The notes under the pieces: generated by a model | What the model saw: the letters and a program-made list of their open reading frames with translations, nothing else | What the model was told of the DNA's origin: nothing | Database searches by the model: none | Translations under genes and position numbers: made by a program | NCBI GenBank assembly: GCA_947172415.1 | Contig: OX359197.1 | Coordinates: forward strand, 2,108,001 to 2,172,000 | Reading direction: 5' to 3' | From: Chondrosia reniformis | Taxonomy: Eukaryota; Porifera; Demospongiae; Chondrillida; Chondrillidae | Length of the DNA: 64,000 bases | Shown here: piece after piece, positions 9,464 to 45,900 of the stretch | How positions within the stretch are numbered: the first letter of the stretch is position 1 | Layout of the letters: each line of letters opens with the position of its first letter

Positions 9464-12420
9464 TTACCTCTTTCTTAATTTTGGAGTTGTGGTGATGACA
9501 GTTGACTCTCTTTCTCTTCCTCTTGTATTGCCTCTCTCTTTCTTTGATAACCCACTGCTAATGCGTAATATATTTGTAGCTTGATTAAATTGCTGCACGT
9601 TAGGGTTAGTATTACGGTGTCCTCTACTCCTTTGGTCTCCAAAGTATGCTTCGATAGGATCTTGAGAAAAGCGTTCAGTAAGTAGGAACTTCATGTGTGG
9701 ATCTTGTAGGATGAGTGGTCCCACCTCCAGAAATGAAGTTACTGTATGTATAAAATAAAATGCATGTGTCTAACGTGCCATTTGTATGTTGGAAAAAGGA
9801 ACTATATACAACTGCATACCAGTTATCAGGAGCCCATTGATGGTTTCTTTGCTAAGTAGCATTTGTGCCTTTTGTGCTGCATTGTACCCATCCTTCTGGT
9901 TAACCTCCTCTTCCCATTCTTTCAAATATGTTAGAAAAACATTTTTAAGCCACTATAATAAAAGGTATACATATATACTGCATATAAATAGACTACATAC
10001 ATACTTCTGAAATAGGTTACATACATCAAACCTCCAGTCAGTTGCTTCTCTAAATGGATCCCGTGAAGTCTTTCTTGTAGTCTTTCCTTCATTCAGATGT
10101 CTCACATTGAATATATCAAAAAAGCGGTCCATTAAAAGTACAAAATCTTCTGTTGCTACAGTGTCTTCAAACTGTTCCGGAGCATTTTCTCTGTAAAACT
10201 GTAGCGCTTTGTGGACTGATTCGCTAAGCACCTGTATTGGAATTTCATACATTATACTGATGCTATATATTAATTCAAATTACAATCAAAATTTGTTACC
10301 TGAGCAGCAAGATCCACTCTCATTCTTGAATAGGATGACAGGTGAATGTGCTCTCTTGTTAGCTTCTTCCCTATATACAATCCTGATGGCATTTGTGATT
10401 TCTTGTAGAGATTTTCCAAATGACTCCATAAAATGTAGTGCCCTCGTTTCTATAACAAACAAAATTATATATCTTTAGTTAATTGAAGTGATGTTATACA
10501 TACCTGCATTAATCTTGTACCACCAAAATGGGATTTCTCCCAACAATTTCTGACTGTCTTTATCAGGTGAGGAACATCGCTCATAAAGTAGACATTTCTA
10601 TCTTCGGCATACATGTTGGTGGTCTTGTATACAATACCATTTTCTACATTGCTACCAGATGGGTGTTTGTGCATCCGGAAAAATTTCCTATTCATAGAGG
10701 CTCCATCAGCAGTGATAATAATGACCTTGAGCCCAGTACATTCCACACTGCCAATTACATCCCAAACCATGGGGTACAATTGTTCAGCAGTAAGGGCAGA
10801 AGTGGCAAAGTGAGCTACAGGGTAATTTAACCGTGCAGACAGACCACGTAGCATAAATTGGAGCATGTGAGTGGCTACACTGCTAGTAAAACTTCTGTTC
10901 TCTTCCAAAGCAAGTAACTGCTGTTCAATATCACCAAGGTTCACATAACCAATTATTTGGCCTGTGTGTTTGTTGTAGACTAGGTCCTCTTTTATCTTCA
11001 TTTCGTCAAAGGCAAGGACCATGTACTTTCCGTCACTCCCTTGCATCTTCTCTCTGAGGTCCTCAAGTACATCAGTATGAATTCCTAAACATGCATAAAT
11101 ATATCCATCTTGTCATATTACGATTTCACTGTGTGTGCATGACTATATACCTGGTTCTGCAGTCATCCAATGAGTATAGTCCCGCAGTGTCCTGGTGGAT
11201 GGCAGCTGAACAGCGTCCTGCATGACCTCATAGGCAGCAGTTGAAAGGGACTTCAGGTAGAGACACCATTTTACCATGAGAGGGTGCCATCTCATGCCTT
11301 TAGCCCCCTTTACCTGTATTGCCTTCTTCTGCACAATGTACATGCATATACATATATAAATTATTACAAATTAATGAAGCATATGAATGTGCATACCTGT
11401 TGTTCCAAGAAAAGTTTTTTAAAGTTACCTTCAGGCAACTTTTGTACATTCTCATCTGCTTCGTTTATGACAGTTCCAAGGTCATTTGCCAAGGACTCTT
11501 CCATCTCAATTGTGGACTGCTGTTGGGCTCTTTCCAGTGCAGCCTTGGTTCTTTTTACTGCTTTTGTCAGTGCCCATGATCGTTGGAAATAGAATTTCAT
11601 GCGTTTCTGCTTTCCTGGTGTGTCCAGCTTATTAAAGGGAGTCTTCTTCCAAAAGTCATCTGTAAATTAAACATGATATATATGAGCATATGAATGTATG
11701 TGCATGCAAATAAGTCATGCAGCGTATAATGATGTATTTACTGCCTCAAGTACCTTTATGGAGTCTCCTTCTTCGTCGACTGTGTTTCACCTGTAGATAC
11801 CGTCTGTGCTTTGAACAGGCAGGACACCTGGTGCCTTCTTGCAGTAGTATTGCACAATTGACATGTCTAATAGTGTACATATGGTCTGACTCAATCTTGG
11901 CAACAATGTCCTTACTAATGTTGTAGAAGCGACCCACTTTGTCTGCTAATTTCAAAAGTGATGGATCAGAATTCCCAGAGCAGACCTTTAGCTTGTTAAT
12001 AATGTGCACTTTCTGTTTTAATGAAGCTTTCTTTGGTAAGGAATCCAACACTCTAAGGGCTGGTGTTGATTCCTTATTAAGATGCCGGCCAAGAACCTCT
12101 ACATGCAGATTTCTGCCTACACCTTCTGTCAGTGTATGTGTTAGAATGTGGCAAGTTGGAACTTCACCTAAAACCACTATCTTATGATACTTAGTGTGGC
12201 CATCAACAGTTTGTACTACCCATGAGTCAGGCAGTGTGTCATAATCAGCTTCCAAAGTGACCTTAAAATGATACAATGATTAGTACTCTGATTTAGCCCA
12301 GTCCACCTAATATAGTTTATAATAGTGCCTTACTGTCTTTCTCCTCTTAGGCTTTCGCCCTATTCGACATCTCGAGCCTACCCCACAACTCCCAGATCCT
12401 TTCCTAGCTCTTTTACTCAT
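9464..12420 (-). CDS. P-element transposase (THAP9-like catalytic region)
   Basis: Nine exons, all GT/AG with consistent phases: 12334-12420, 11754-12261, 11397-11659, 11151-11328, 10504-11084, 10300-10449, 10025-10231, 9820-9952, 9464-9741; 794 residues with no interruption. Recognisable family blocks are MRWHPLMVKWCLYLKSLS, a first catalytic-type aspartate in LAFDEMKI (near 372), GYVNLGD, a second aspartate in IITADGASMN (near 472), SDVPHLIKTVRNCW, HIHLSSYSRMRVDLAAQ, LLMDRFFDIFNVR and RFSQDPIEAYFG near the C terminus. The N terminus is basic (GRKPKRRK) with a later CPAC cluster; I do not see a THAP zinc finger. Expected role: nuclear cut-and-paste transposase acting on the 39-bp TIRs. The start was chosen as the first ATG of the exon whose phase fits. 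Confidence 0.88.
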
Positions 12421-13299
12421 CTTGACTATCTTGTGGTGTGCTTATCAAAACAATAACCTTTATTGCGGTTAGTCAGGAATGAAAACAATCCACTCTCCCG
12501 GAATAATTCCGTCACAATTGCTCATATTTGTTATCGTGTATATCCGCTTTCTGACACCGGATCACGGAATGGAGTTTATTAATACATACGGCCGTGCAAC
12601 CGCTAACCAACGGTGAAAGAACGAGGACAATCGCACATAGTATGGTGAATCTGCGTGTCGCACAACAGAGCTAGTCACCTCGGCCATAAATCGTCCAATT
12701 ACAAGCGAGTTGTAAGGTTTTAGATTTTCTAGTTTTGATTAGTACATGCAGACTACTGTGTTGGTTCTGTAGATATTAACTTTGTGGCGCTGTGATGTTT
12801 AATATTGGTGCAAAGTGTCACACAATCCAATTTATTGGCATTTCGGGCCTTGGGTTATCATGTCGAAAGTAACCGACTAGAGCTTGTTAAGCCTTTTTTT
12901 ATAGCATGGCTATTCTAAACCATTCAACTTCTATTTGCGTAGTACGAATCAATCCCATAATATCTTTTAGCTTAGAGATCGCGGACCTTTCAGAGAGACA
13001 CCTTTCGGTTTACCTTTCGACTGTTATCATACATTGTCCCACAGGAAGTGACGTAAGTATCATTTTATATAGAAAGTACGCATAGTCATAACAAAGTTTT
13101 GTATGCAATATTCGGTGATTCCAATCCCGGTTACGTTAGTCATATATAATCTATGGTTGAACCGTTCAGTTCAGTTCTAGCAAGCCGGAATACACCAAAG
13201 TGTGAAGTAGGAAGCGTCCCAAAAACACCTTTTGTGAACGGCAGGAATTTCAGAGTATTCAAAGGAAATAGACTCTACGTACCAAGCACGGAGATAAGG

Positions 13300-27400
<14,101 letters not shown>

Positions 27401-27636
27401 AACTAAGTTAGCTCAATGTTGTGAAGAACAGAATTATTATGTTTAGTTCATCGTTTTATTCAACTATTTAAGTTTGTTAAAGTGATCCTACTCTAAGTGA
27501 AAAGATAGTTATATACTAATATTTAGACACTGTACGTAGCTGCAACTGCGTTATTTTGAGGTGCGTGACTATAAACTGCTTACCAGGAATAAATTGCACA
27601 ACTATTCCTACTGGTCTTGTGATCACAGAGATCACA

Positions 27637-36186
<8,550 letters not shown>

Positions 36187-36986
36187 TCATAATATTGCAA
36201 AGCTTAATATTTTCGTTCAGCTCAATTAATGCTTATAAAACTAAGTAGCCAATTAACAGATGATTTAATGTTTAATCTTAGTTTTTTCAACAATGTTGTT
36301 GTACTCAATTACTTTATTAATATCACTTACATTTATGCATTTAGCAGTAAATAGCACCCGTTACCATGGGCAACGTGTGATTATATATACAGTGCATTTA
36401 TAATGTGTAAACACCAAGTTGGGTGTATATATATTCACCCTGTGCATTGTTTAATTTACCTGACAACATAAATGTCCAGGCAAACTAGATTCAATTTCTC
36501 AACACACTAGCTGGAGTCACCCATTTTGGTACATGATTTTTTATTTATATATTTGTCAATCAAATTGTAGCAGTTATTTGATTATCAATTAATTATATGC
36601 ATATCACAAAAAGGCAGACCATTATCACTGACTATTTCTCATGAAATGTACGTATGTACTAATCAATCTGTAACATTATTTTAAGATACTATTATACTTT
36701 CAATTTGTTATCAACCCTTATAATTATGCAAGAATTATTATTTAGAATGTCAAATGAACACATTAGTAGTGCACCTCCTGAAATGAGGACAACCTGTATA
36801 ATCAGGACGCTTCTGTGATTCCCAACAGTGTCCACATTAGAGGGGTTCCACTGTATATGCAAGCAATTTGAATGAGGTCCTAGTTCCTAGTTTTAATTTT
36901 AACTACAGATAAAATCAATTTAAATATCCAAATCATGTGTTTGCAATGAATAAATAATCTAATTAGAAATTAATCCAAACAAACAA
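36187..36986. other. Convergent intergenic region AKR7-B / LCMT2
   Basis: About 800 bp between two stop codons. It is AT-rich, with a pogo-type right end near 36845 (GAGGGGTTCCACTGTA). No gene, terminator-like hairpin or RNA was identified. Confidence 0.5.
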
Positions 36987-39900
36987 CTAAAGCTTCAACC
37001 TTAAAAGTGTAGGCTGAGTAAACACTGATTCATAGTTATTTAGATCCATTATATATCCTCCGCCTCCTAGAACAGCAATGGCTACAATCTCTCCTTGTTC
37101 ATCAGAAGTTTTGTCAACAACATCACATGTAATTCCAAAGAACAAGAGACGCTCAGAAATCAACTATATATATATATAGAATAATATAAGACATTTTTCC
37201 TATACATACAATTTAAATAAAACATTCAAAAAGAAAAGTTAGAAGTATAGTGTTGTAACAGTGACAAACAAATCTGGAAAACGTATATAACGAAACAGTC
37301 CAGGGATTTGTGGTATGGCTAACTAATACAGAAATGACATAATATAGACTGAAATTTAAGTAACTCAACTCATATACATCCCTTCAATTCTATATATACT
37401 TGGTCGCATCATGATATATAGCTGAAGCAGGGATAATAATTTACTAACATCAATAATGCATGCATGGATACTTACTGACAGATCAACCTTATAGCTAGAG
37501 GTCTTTCCACTTTGTAAATCAATTAGGAAGATATCAGGCATACCAGGTGTCCATTTCACTCCTCCCACAATAAAGAGATTGTCACCTTGAATGACACATG
37601 AAGAGCTAAAGCTGTTTTGTATTCAAAGAAAGAAAGAGGAGTATTAAACAACAATTTTGAATATCAGAAACACTTATTGAACATGTACAGTAGAACGTCG
37701 ATTATCCGAACGTCAATTATACGAATCGTTGATTATCCGAACGTCGTCGCAAGATGCTGACTCAGCAAAAAATGGCCGCCAACCAACGGAAGAGAACTGT
37801 ACTAAGTGTAGACCAGAAGCTTGAGATCTGCAAACGGTTGAAGAAAGGGACTACTATTACTTCACTTTCAAAGGAATTGAATATTGGGAAGTCGACGATT
37901 AGTGATATAAAGCGAAATGAAGAAAAATTGGTCACTTTTGTTGAGAAACTTGACAGTGCTGAAGGTTCGACTAAACGGAAAACGATGAAAGCAGCCAAAG
38001 ATAGGAAATTGGATGAAGGTATGGCCATGTGGTTTATGCAAAAGCGTTCAGAAGGAGTACCTATCTCGGGACCAATTCTAATGGCCAAGGCATTGGAATT
38101 TCATGCGAAAATGTACCCAAATGGTGGTGGTGGAGAATTCAAGGCAAGCACTGGGTGGCTAAAGAATTTCCGGGGTCGATACGGGATTCGTCAGATTGCA
38201 ATACAAGGTGAGACATTGAGTGCTAAAGCAGATCTAGTTCAGCCCTTCAAAGATAACTTGTCTAGAATTATTAAAGAAGAGGGCTTAACATTAAACCAGG
38301 TGTACAACTGTGATGAAACAGGCCTATACTGGAAGGCCCTACCAAGTAAGACTTTGGCTTCACGCACAGAAAGCAAGGCACCTGGATATAAGGTTAGCAA
38401 GGAACGAGTCACAATATTAGCATGTGCAAATGCTACTGGTGATAATAAGCTACGACTAACAATGGTTGGTAAATCCCGGAATCCACGTGCCCTGAAGAAT
38501 GTTTCTCACAGTGTGCTACCAGTGAGATATACCAACCAAACCAATGCCTGGATGGATATGAAATTGTTCGAGGATTGGTTCTTCCAAGAATTCATCCCAT
38601 CAGTCAAGAAGTACTCACATGAAAGGAAATTAGAAGAGAAGGCACTCCTATTACTCGACAATGCACCAGCTCACCCATCCACAGATGTACTTCAGTCAGA
38701 AGATGGAACCATCAAGTGTCTTTTCCTGCCTCCTAATACCACGTCTTTAGTACAACCAATGGATCAGAGTGTCCTTGAGAACATGAAACGGCGATACAGG
38801 AAGGAACTTTTGAAGAAATTGCTCTTAGCAGATGACTCCACCACAGCTGAGTCTGAAGTAGGCGTTATTGCTTTCTGGAAGAGTTTAACCATCAAGGATA
38901 CCATGTACATGGTATCTGATGCTTGGAATTACATAACCGATGCAAATATAAGAGCCAGTTGGAATAAGCTGCTAGGTGGAGACATGCCGGCTACCAGCAC
39001 AGATGAGGCAAATCCAGTGCCAGAAATGTTGCAAGCTTTGGCATGTTTAGAAAAGAACACTGACTATGAAGAAGCTGATGTAGAGGAATGGCTACAAATT
39101 GATGCTTCTGATCCAGGATATGCTATCCTTAGTGACGATGAGATTGTGCAGAGAGTTACCAGCCCCGACACATTTGAAACAGATGATGGTGATTACGATG
39201 AGCCACATGATGTGCAGCTGATACCATCACATGCTGAAGCATGTGAAATGTTCAAGAAATGCATGCTTTGGGCTGAGCAACAGCCTGAGACAACAGGTTC
39301 TCATGTGATGACATTACGATCTCTTATAGGCATGTCTGCTCAAAAGAGAATGAGTAATTTCAAGCAAACCAAAATAACTTCCTTTTTTTCATGACATGCA
39401 GTATCTTTACTGTAGAGAGAGGTTTTTGTGTTACAGTACTACCAATTATGCATTCATTTTGTTCATGATGTAATGCTGTTTGATTATACGTACTTTTTGA
39501 TTTTACGAACAGGCCAATCCCCAATTAGTTCGGATAATCGACTTTCTACTGTACAGGTTTTAATGGTTAATTCAACCCTTAGGTCTTCATCAGCAATATT
39601 GTACAGTAAAATATTAACCTTTTATCAACTGCATTTTTCTTTTTCGCATATCCGTTATACGTATATCAACCACGGGCCACTATAGTGGCCTCAAGATATG
39701 ACATATTATATAACCGCATTGCTCTTCAATGACAAATGCACAAACTTACTTTTTGTTCATTGTAAAGAACAAAGACCAAACTTTGTCCTAATAAAGAAAT
39801 AAAAAGCAATGCAGTGATTGACAAAGAGTTACCGGCACTTAACGCACGGCCAAATTCTCTTCCAGACAAAAGCCAGGTTGACCACGAAGCATTTCTGTAA

Positions 39901-42900
39901 CAATTCGACTACAAGAACATCATTATCTTCATCATATGCAGAAAAAGAACCCCCTACAATGCGTTGTTTGCAGCCAAAACGGTGTACGAAAAAGGACAGA
40001 CGTTGGGTGCCTCTCCTGTTCACCAGCAAGTCCAATTCCTCTGTGTGCCACTCCCTACTTTAAACTCTACCATACTAAAGACAATTACAGTGGAACCTCC
40101 ATTAACGGACACCTCCCAACGGCGGACACTTGCGATAAAACGGACACTTACGCAGGTCCCGAACGATATCCGTTAATCTCTGTACAAAAAAACTCCAAAA
40201 ACGGACACCTCTCTAACCCGTAAAACGGACAATAAAATACTCCCCGTTTTTTTCCGCGACACAATACAAAAGAACCTCTGAGAACGGACACTGCAGACAC
40301 TTGCGCTATTTTCTCGGACACTTGATTACGGCATAAGTTCTCGTGGCGTGGTGTTTCGATTGATTTTGCCACGTGGTCTATTCTTACTGTAGGCTCGTGT
40401 GTTACCATATTACGGCTGGTGCGATTGTGCGCGGTATGTCTCTATCTATTTTGAAGGGCAAAAGCAAGAATACACTGACACTGAAGAAAAAAGTCGAGGT
40501 TATTAAGGCTGCAGCAGAGAGTCATGTTGGAGTGAGAAGGCTAGCGGAGCAATTTAACTGTGGTAGGACACAGATATCATCAATTTTAAAGAGTAAAGAA
40601 GCAATTCTTGAGCTTTATGAGTCCAATCCCGGCAGCAGTAGCATCTGCATGAGAAAAAGGGTTAAATCTAGCGAGTTCTCTGAGATAAACGAAGCCCTGC
40701 ATAAGTGGTACCTCATTGCGTGTTCAAAAAACATTTATCCCTCCGGCCCTCAACTCTGTGAGAAAGTCAGGGAAATCGCACAGCGCCTCCATGTGGAAGG
40801 GTTTAAGGCCTCCAATGGTTGGATAGAAAAGTGGAAAAGACGTTACAATGTGAGGTATGTAAAGATAAGTGGTGAATCAGCAGATGTGAGTGGCATTACA
40901 GTTGAGTCGTGGAAAGAAAGAGTATGTGAGCTTATTGAAGGTTATGCAGCTGAGGATATCTGGAACTTAGACGAAACAGGGTGTTTCTGGAAAGCCCTTC
41001 CAGATCGTGGTTTTGCCCAGAAAGGAACTTCATGTCATGATGGTAAGAAATCAAAAGAAAGAATGACAGTAGCTTTCCTTGTCAATGCTGCTGGCAGCAA
41101 GGAAACTGCGATCGTGATATGGAAGTCAGCTAAACCAAGATGCTTCAAGTCTATTGACATCAGCAATCTCCCCGTCTTGTACTTCAGTCAGCCAAAGGCA
41201 TGGATGACAGCAGATATTCTTGTGTCTGTGCTGACTAAGCTTAACAGAAAATTGTCATCAAAAGGTCGGAATATAATTCTTTTAATGGATAATGCTGGAT
41301 GCCACCCAGAAAATGCTGTTAAAGATCGCTTTAGTAACATCAAAGTTATATTTTTGCCTCCTAATACCATCTCCAAATTACAACCGTTGGATCTCGGCAT
41401 AATTCAAAATTTCAAGGTGAAGTATCGCACTTTGTTCTTACGTTTTGTTCTTTCTCAGATTGATGCTTGCAGTAAAGCCTCCGAAGTCACCAAGTCACTG
41501 AGTATTCTCCACTCCATTAGGTGGGTAGCTCAGGCATGGGATACCGTGAGCCCTGAGACAATAAGGAGGTGTTTTAGGAAGGCAGGAATATTGGATGACA
41601 GCTTCTCTGTACCTACCCGTCCACATGAGCACAATCCATTTTTGGACATTAATTTAAACACTCCAGAGATTGAGAATATTGAAAGTCTAATGGAACAGAT
41701 CCAACCTGAAGGAGGAATTTGCTCCAGTACAGAGTTCATTAATGGTGGTGATGACCTTGTCACATGTTTTGAAACTGATGATGACAGCTGGGACCAACAG
41801 TTTCTTACAAGCCTTGACTCTCAAAGTGCATCTTCTGCACCAGGTGTCTCTTCAGACCCCAAGGAGGAGGAGGAGGAGGAGGAGGAGGAGGAGGAGGAGG
41901 AGGAGTTAGAACCTCCACAACCAAAGGTTAGAAAATTATCAGAAGTCATTTCCCACCTGGAAGGTGTACGAGAATTTTTGGACAATAAGGGTCATATTGC
42001 AGAAGCTACAATTGTTTCCTCTGCAGTGGACAAACTTGCCCTATTGCACTGCAAAACTCGGCAGAGTCACCTTGATGACTATCTACTTCAGTCCTAAGCT
42101 ACTTCACCATTACTGTTCAGTTTCAAATGTTACAATAATCATGATATATATTGTGTAATTATGATAATATTCTATGTTCTGGCTTAATATGCAAAAGATG
42201 ATATATAATCAAGAGCAGATATATACATCAGCACTTAAACTTAAAAAAAAACAAAAACCTCTGAATAAAGGACACCCTCCATATAATGGACACATGGCTC
42301 TGTCCCGATGGTGTCCGTCTTAGAGAGGTTCCACTGTATTACTAAAAACTGTTTTTTCTCTTAGACTACTTTTAAGATAACACTGTACTGTTTACTTGCG
42401 ACTTAGTTAAGAGTCGCCATCTTGATTATTTCTACTAACTTATGCAATTGCGTCTCTGTACGTTTTTTCGTAATTGCCGGTGACATTCCTAAATATATAT
42501 ATAAGTATGGTAATCGATCGTAGCTCCTTTATTATTGTAGCTATGGCTATAAAACGTGCATACTAAGCTTATTATATATCAATACACATTAATCAATCGA
42601 ATCGGAAAAACTAATGATAATTCGGTTGACTGCTAGGCAGGCCACTATAGTTACCTGTCATTGATAAAGGGTTAACACACTATATCCAACAAAAAGGACA
42701 TAAGATCAGTAAAATTATATATATAGAAAGGAAAACCAATTTTGAGTATCTCGATAATAAATGGAGGAATTCATTATTATAGCACCAACCCATTTTTGTA
42801 TACATATATAACTAACGGGTACTAGGAATCACAATATCATGCACCTCCGATCAGTTTTGTGATCAAGGCTGAAGAGTTAATTAAATACCGTAAATCTTCT

Positions 42901-45900
42901 AAAAATTCGAAACTCTAATTTTCGCAAACATTTCGAGATCTTGCACTGAAACGCTCCAAAAATTCGAAATCTTCACGAACTCTAAAGTTTGGAAACGCCC
43001 TCTAATTTCGGCAACGCACGTGTAAAATGGGCACTGCGTAATACCAGCTGTAAACCTTGGGACTTTCTCGTCGAAGCACACGAAGTTCTCTCCAATATTG
43101 GGGCTCCAAACCTCTTTGTAGACATGATACCGACGAATAACGCATGATATCGTGACAAAGAACGAGCCAGAGGCAGCCATTTTATACCTCCCTAAAATAG
43201 CGTCAGAACGCCTCTAATTTCGCAAGACGCGAACGAAGAAGTGCATATTTCCTCCTAAACTTCAAAAAGTAAGAATTGAAAAGTCTCAAAAGTTCACGAA
43301 TTTTTAGAAGATTTACGGTATGAGCTGTAAGTGGCTGATTATACGATTTAATGAATAATAGCTATTATATACACTCACAGAAAGGCCTATGTACGTACTG
43401 GACAACTAAAAATACTCTTCTAACATTATTGTCATGCATAGGTTGTAATTCAGTTATATATATAGTCAAACCTTGCAGGCAGCTCTGGGTCTGTTCTGAT
43501 AAGCTTAAACCTCACAGTGTTTTCAATCTATTTAACAAAGAATATCAAAAAAAAAAAATCTAATTTGTGGATTTGTGAATTTGTCTACAGACCATTTCTT
43601 GCATTAATATTGATTCATGCAAGAAATGATAAATCAATGTAAGCCCTATAATAGCTAATGCAGACACCCTTCGGAACTGAAAAAGTGTCCTGATTATAGG
43701 GGTGTTCACATTATAGAGATAGTCTCTTACTTATATAGCAACTATTATGTATAAATGTTGTCAATAATTATCATATTATATAAGCATAATATAGAGCACT
43801 TGTACAAAACTGTAACTTTTTTAAAGATGACAACGGGTGAAAATAATTATCTAAAGTGGCCTGTTTTGAATTCAACTGTGACTCTTCTGTTGGAGCATCA
43901 CAAGCTTGTAAAGCAGCTGACATGCTTTCATGATCCAGGAACTAGTGTATATCCTCCAGAGAAGACATTGCTTTTGAGAGTGTCACTGTCCAGAATTTTG
44001 GCATAGAAGTGGAGTTTAACTCTTCTGAATCAACATTCTCATCTGATTTCCTACTATCTTCTCTTTCTTCCACTTCATTATTTTCTGCTTCTTACTTGTG
44101 TACCCTACTTCATCAAAAACCTTTCTAATTCCCATGATTCTTCATCATAACAGGGAGCTGTGGGAAGATCCTCTTCTGCATGAAAGTACTCTTTAACAGA
44201 GCATATCTCAGGAAGCTGTGATACCAAGCCTTGTAATTCCTCTTCTCTGTTATCCAAATCAGTTGTTGATGGAATAGATGTATACAACTTGGAAATAGCT
44301 GATCAGCGTATACACTAGCAGCTCTGAAGCACTTCATGATGGTGTGCAAATGAGATATCTAGGGTTTTAGGGCCAGAGGCCCATTCTTTCATTAGAGAAT
44401 TTGGATGCTGTTTGAGTTTAAATTTGTAGGAAGGGGGAGCCACAGTCACACCATTGCTTACTGCAGAGGATTGCAGTTGCCATGTATATATAGATATATA
44501 TACTAATTCTAGAAGATAAGTCGAAGCAATAAGAGGCCCACTCTGGTGTATAACTGCAATAGGAGATCTAGGCTTTTACATTACTGCCAATTATTGAAAG
44601 GTGATAATTGAATTTATACAATAACAATGAAAAAAGGTCAAAAGAATCCCACCAAATGCGTATAAACTCTGCTAGGCTTCAAAAGGCGTATATAACACAT
44701 ATATATACCACAGCGTTTCGGTATATCTATTACATATAGTATCTTTTATTTAGTCTTTCAAGTATCTAAAGACGCAACTCTGTTTTAGAAAGGTAGTCAG
44801 ATATTCTGAAGACTAAAGATGAACTATCTGAAAGATAAATTTGAAAGTCTCTATCATCCATTCATACAGTACACACTGATCATTAAATGCATTTACCTTA
44901 TCTTCCAAGGAAATCTGGTACAAGCTGTTAATGGCAACATCTTCAGAATTAAGGCCTCCATATATTAGCATGGAGTTATTCCAGACTACACTGGAATGAC
45001 TATGAGATGCCTGCACTACATCTCCTAGCATGTTGCACTGTATACATACGCAGGTATGCATGTACAGTAATATGATCACGAAAATATATATTCTATAATT
45101 GTTGAGATATACTATATTTATATATGTGCAAATTGGAAGTGACCTAAATATATATACATTGATTAAAAATGATACTGTAAAGGTTCATTGCTGCGTGGAG
45201 GGTACTGGTTATAGATAGTTATTGAGCGTAATCATAGCGACTGGAATACACAATGAACAATTCTTTTAATTTCCAGGATGTTTCGATCCGAGGACCTTTC
45301 TCAACTGGTATAAAAACAAACTGAAACGACTGAAACAAAACACTTCCTAAAAAAGGTGTGGGTGACAGGGAATGATTTGTGATGTCAGAATAAATTAAAT
45401 GATAAAAATGATAAAAATGTGATAATTTGTGAATAAATTAAATTAAATGACAGGGTATTAGATGAGAGGGTGCCATACTGAATTGAGGGATCGACCACAG
45501 TCAAGGTTGGAGGTGACCTTCTGCTTCTTAATGTGGATGGCTTCAATGATCCTCCTCCTGGTGTAGTGTGTCTCCACCTGTTTCACCGTGGCCGCTTCCC
45601 AGTCCCAGGCCATGGGACTGGGAACTGGTATACTGGTATACGGGACTGGTATAAAAACAAGTAATCAGTTTGTTTTTATACCAGTTGAGAAAGGACCTCG
45701 GATCAAAACGTCCTGGAAATTAAAAGAATTGTAATTGTGTATTCCAGTCACTGCGATTACGCTCAATAACTATCTATAACCATTGATTAAAAAGCCTTAT
45801 ATACAATTTTGCATGAACTTTATTCAGAAAAAATTTTTAGGAGCATCTATTGAGACTATTGAATACTACGAATATGCCAAATGATTGTATTTAAACCCAT

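Larger units (their letters stand above)
8139..13155. mobile_element. Full-length P-superfamily DNA transposon
   Basis: A perfect 39-bp terminal inverted repeat begins CATAGATTATATATGACT (8139-8177 and 13117-13155), and the element is flanked by the 7-bp direct repeat GTTGAAC (8132-8138 and 13156-13162). It is 5017 bp long and carries a spliced P-type transposase on the minus strand (9464-12420) and a single-exon ORF on the plus strand (8314-9321); the two converge. Perfect TIRs, an exact flanking repeat and open frames indicate a recent insertion. Classical P elements make 8-bp duplications, so 7 bp is slightly unusual. Without it, TRMT13 and AKR7-A would be only about 230 bp apart. Confidence 0.9.

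Noticed and set aside
42899-43180. 93-codon minus-strand ORF
   Set aside because: Interior of a TA-flanked MITE; no protein family features.
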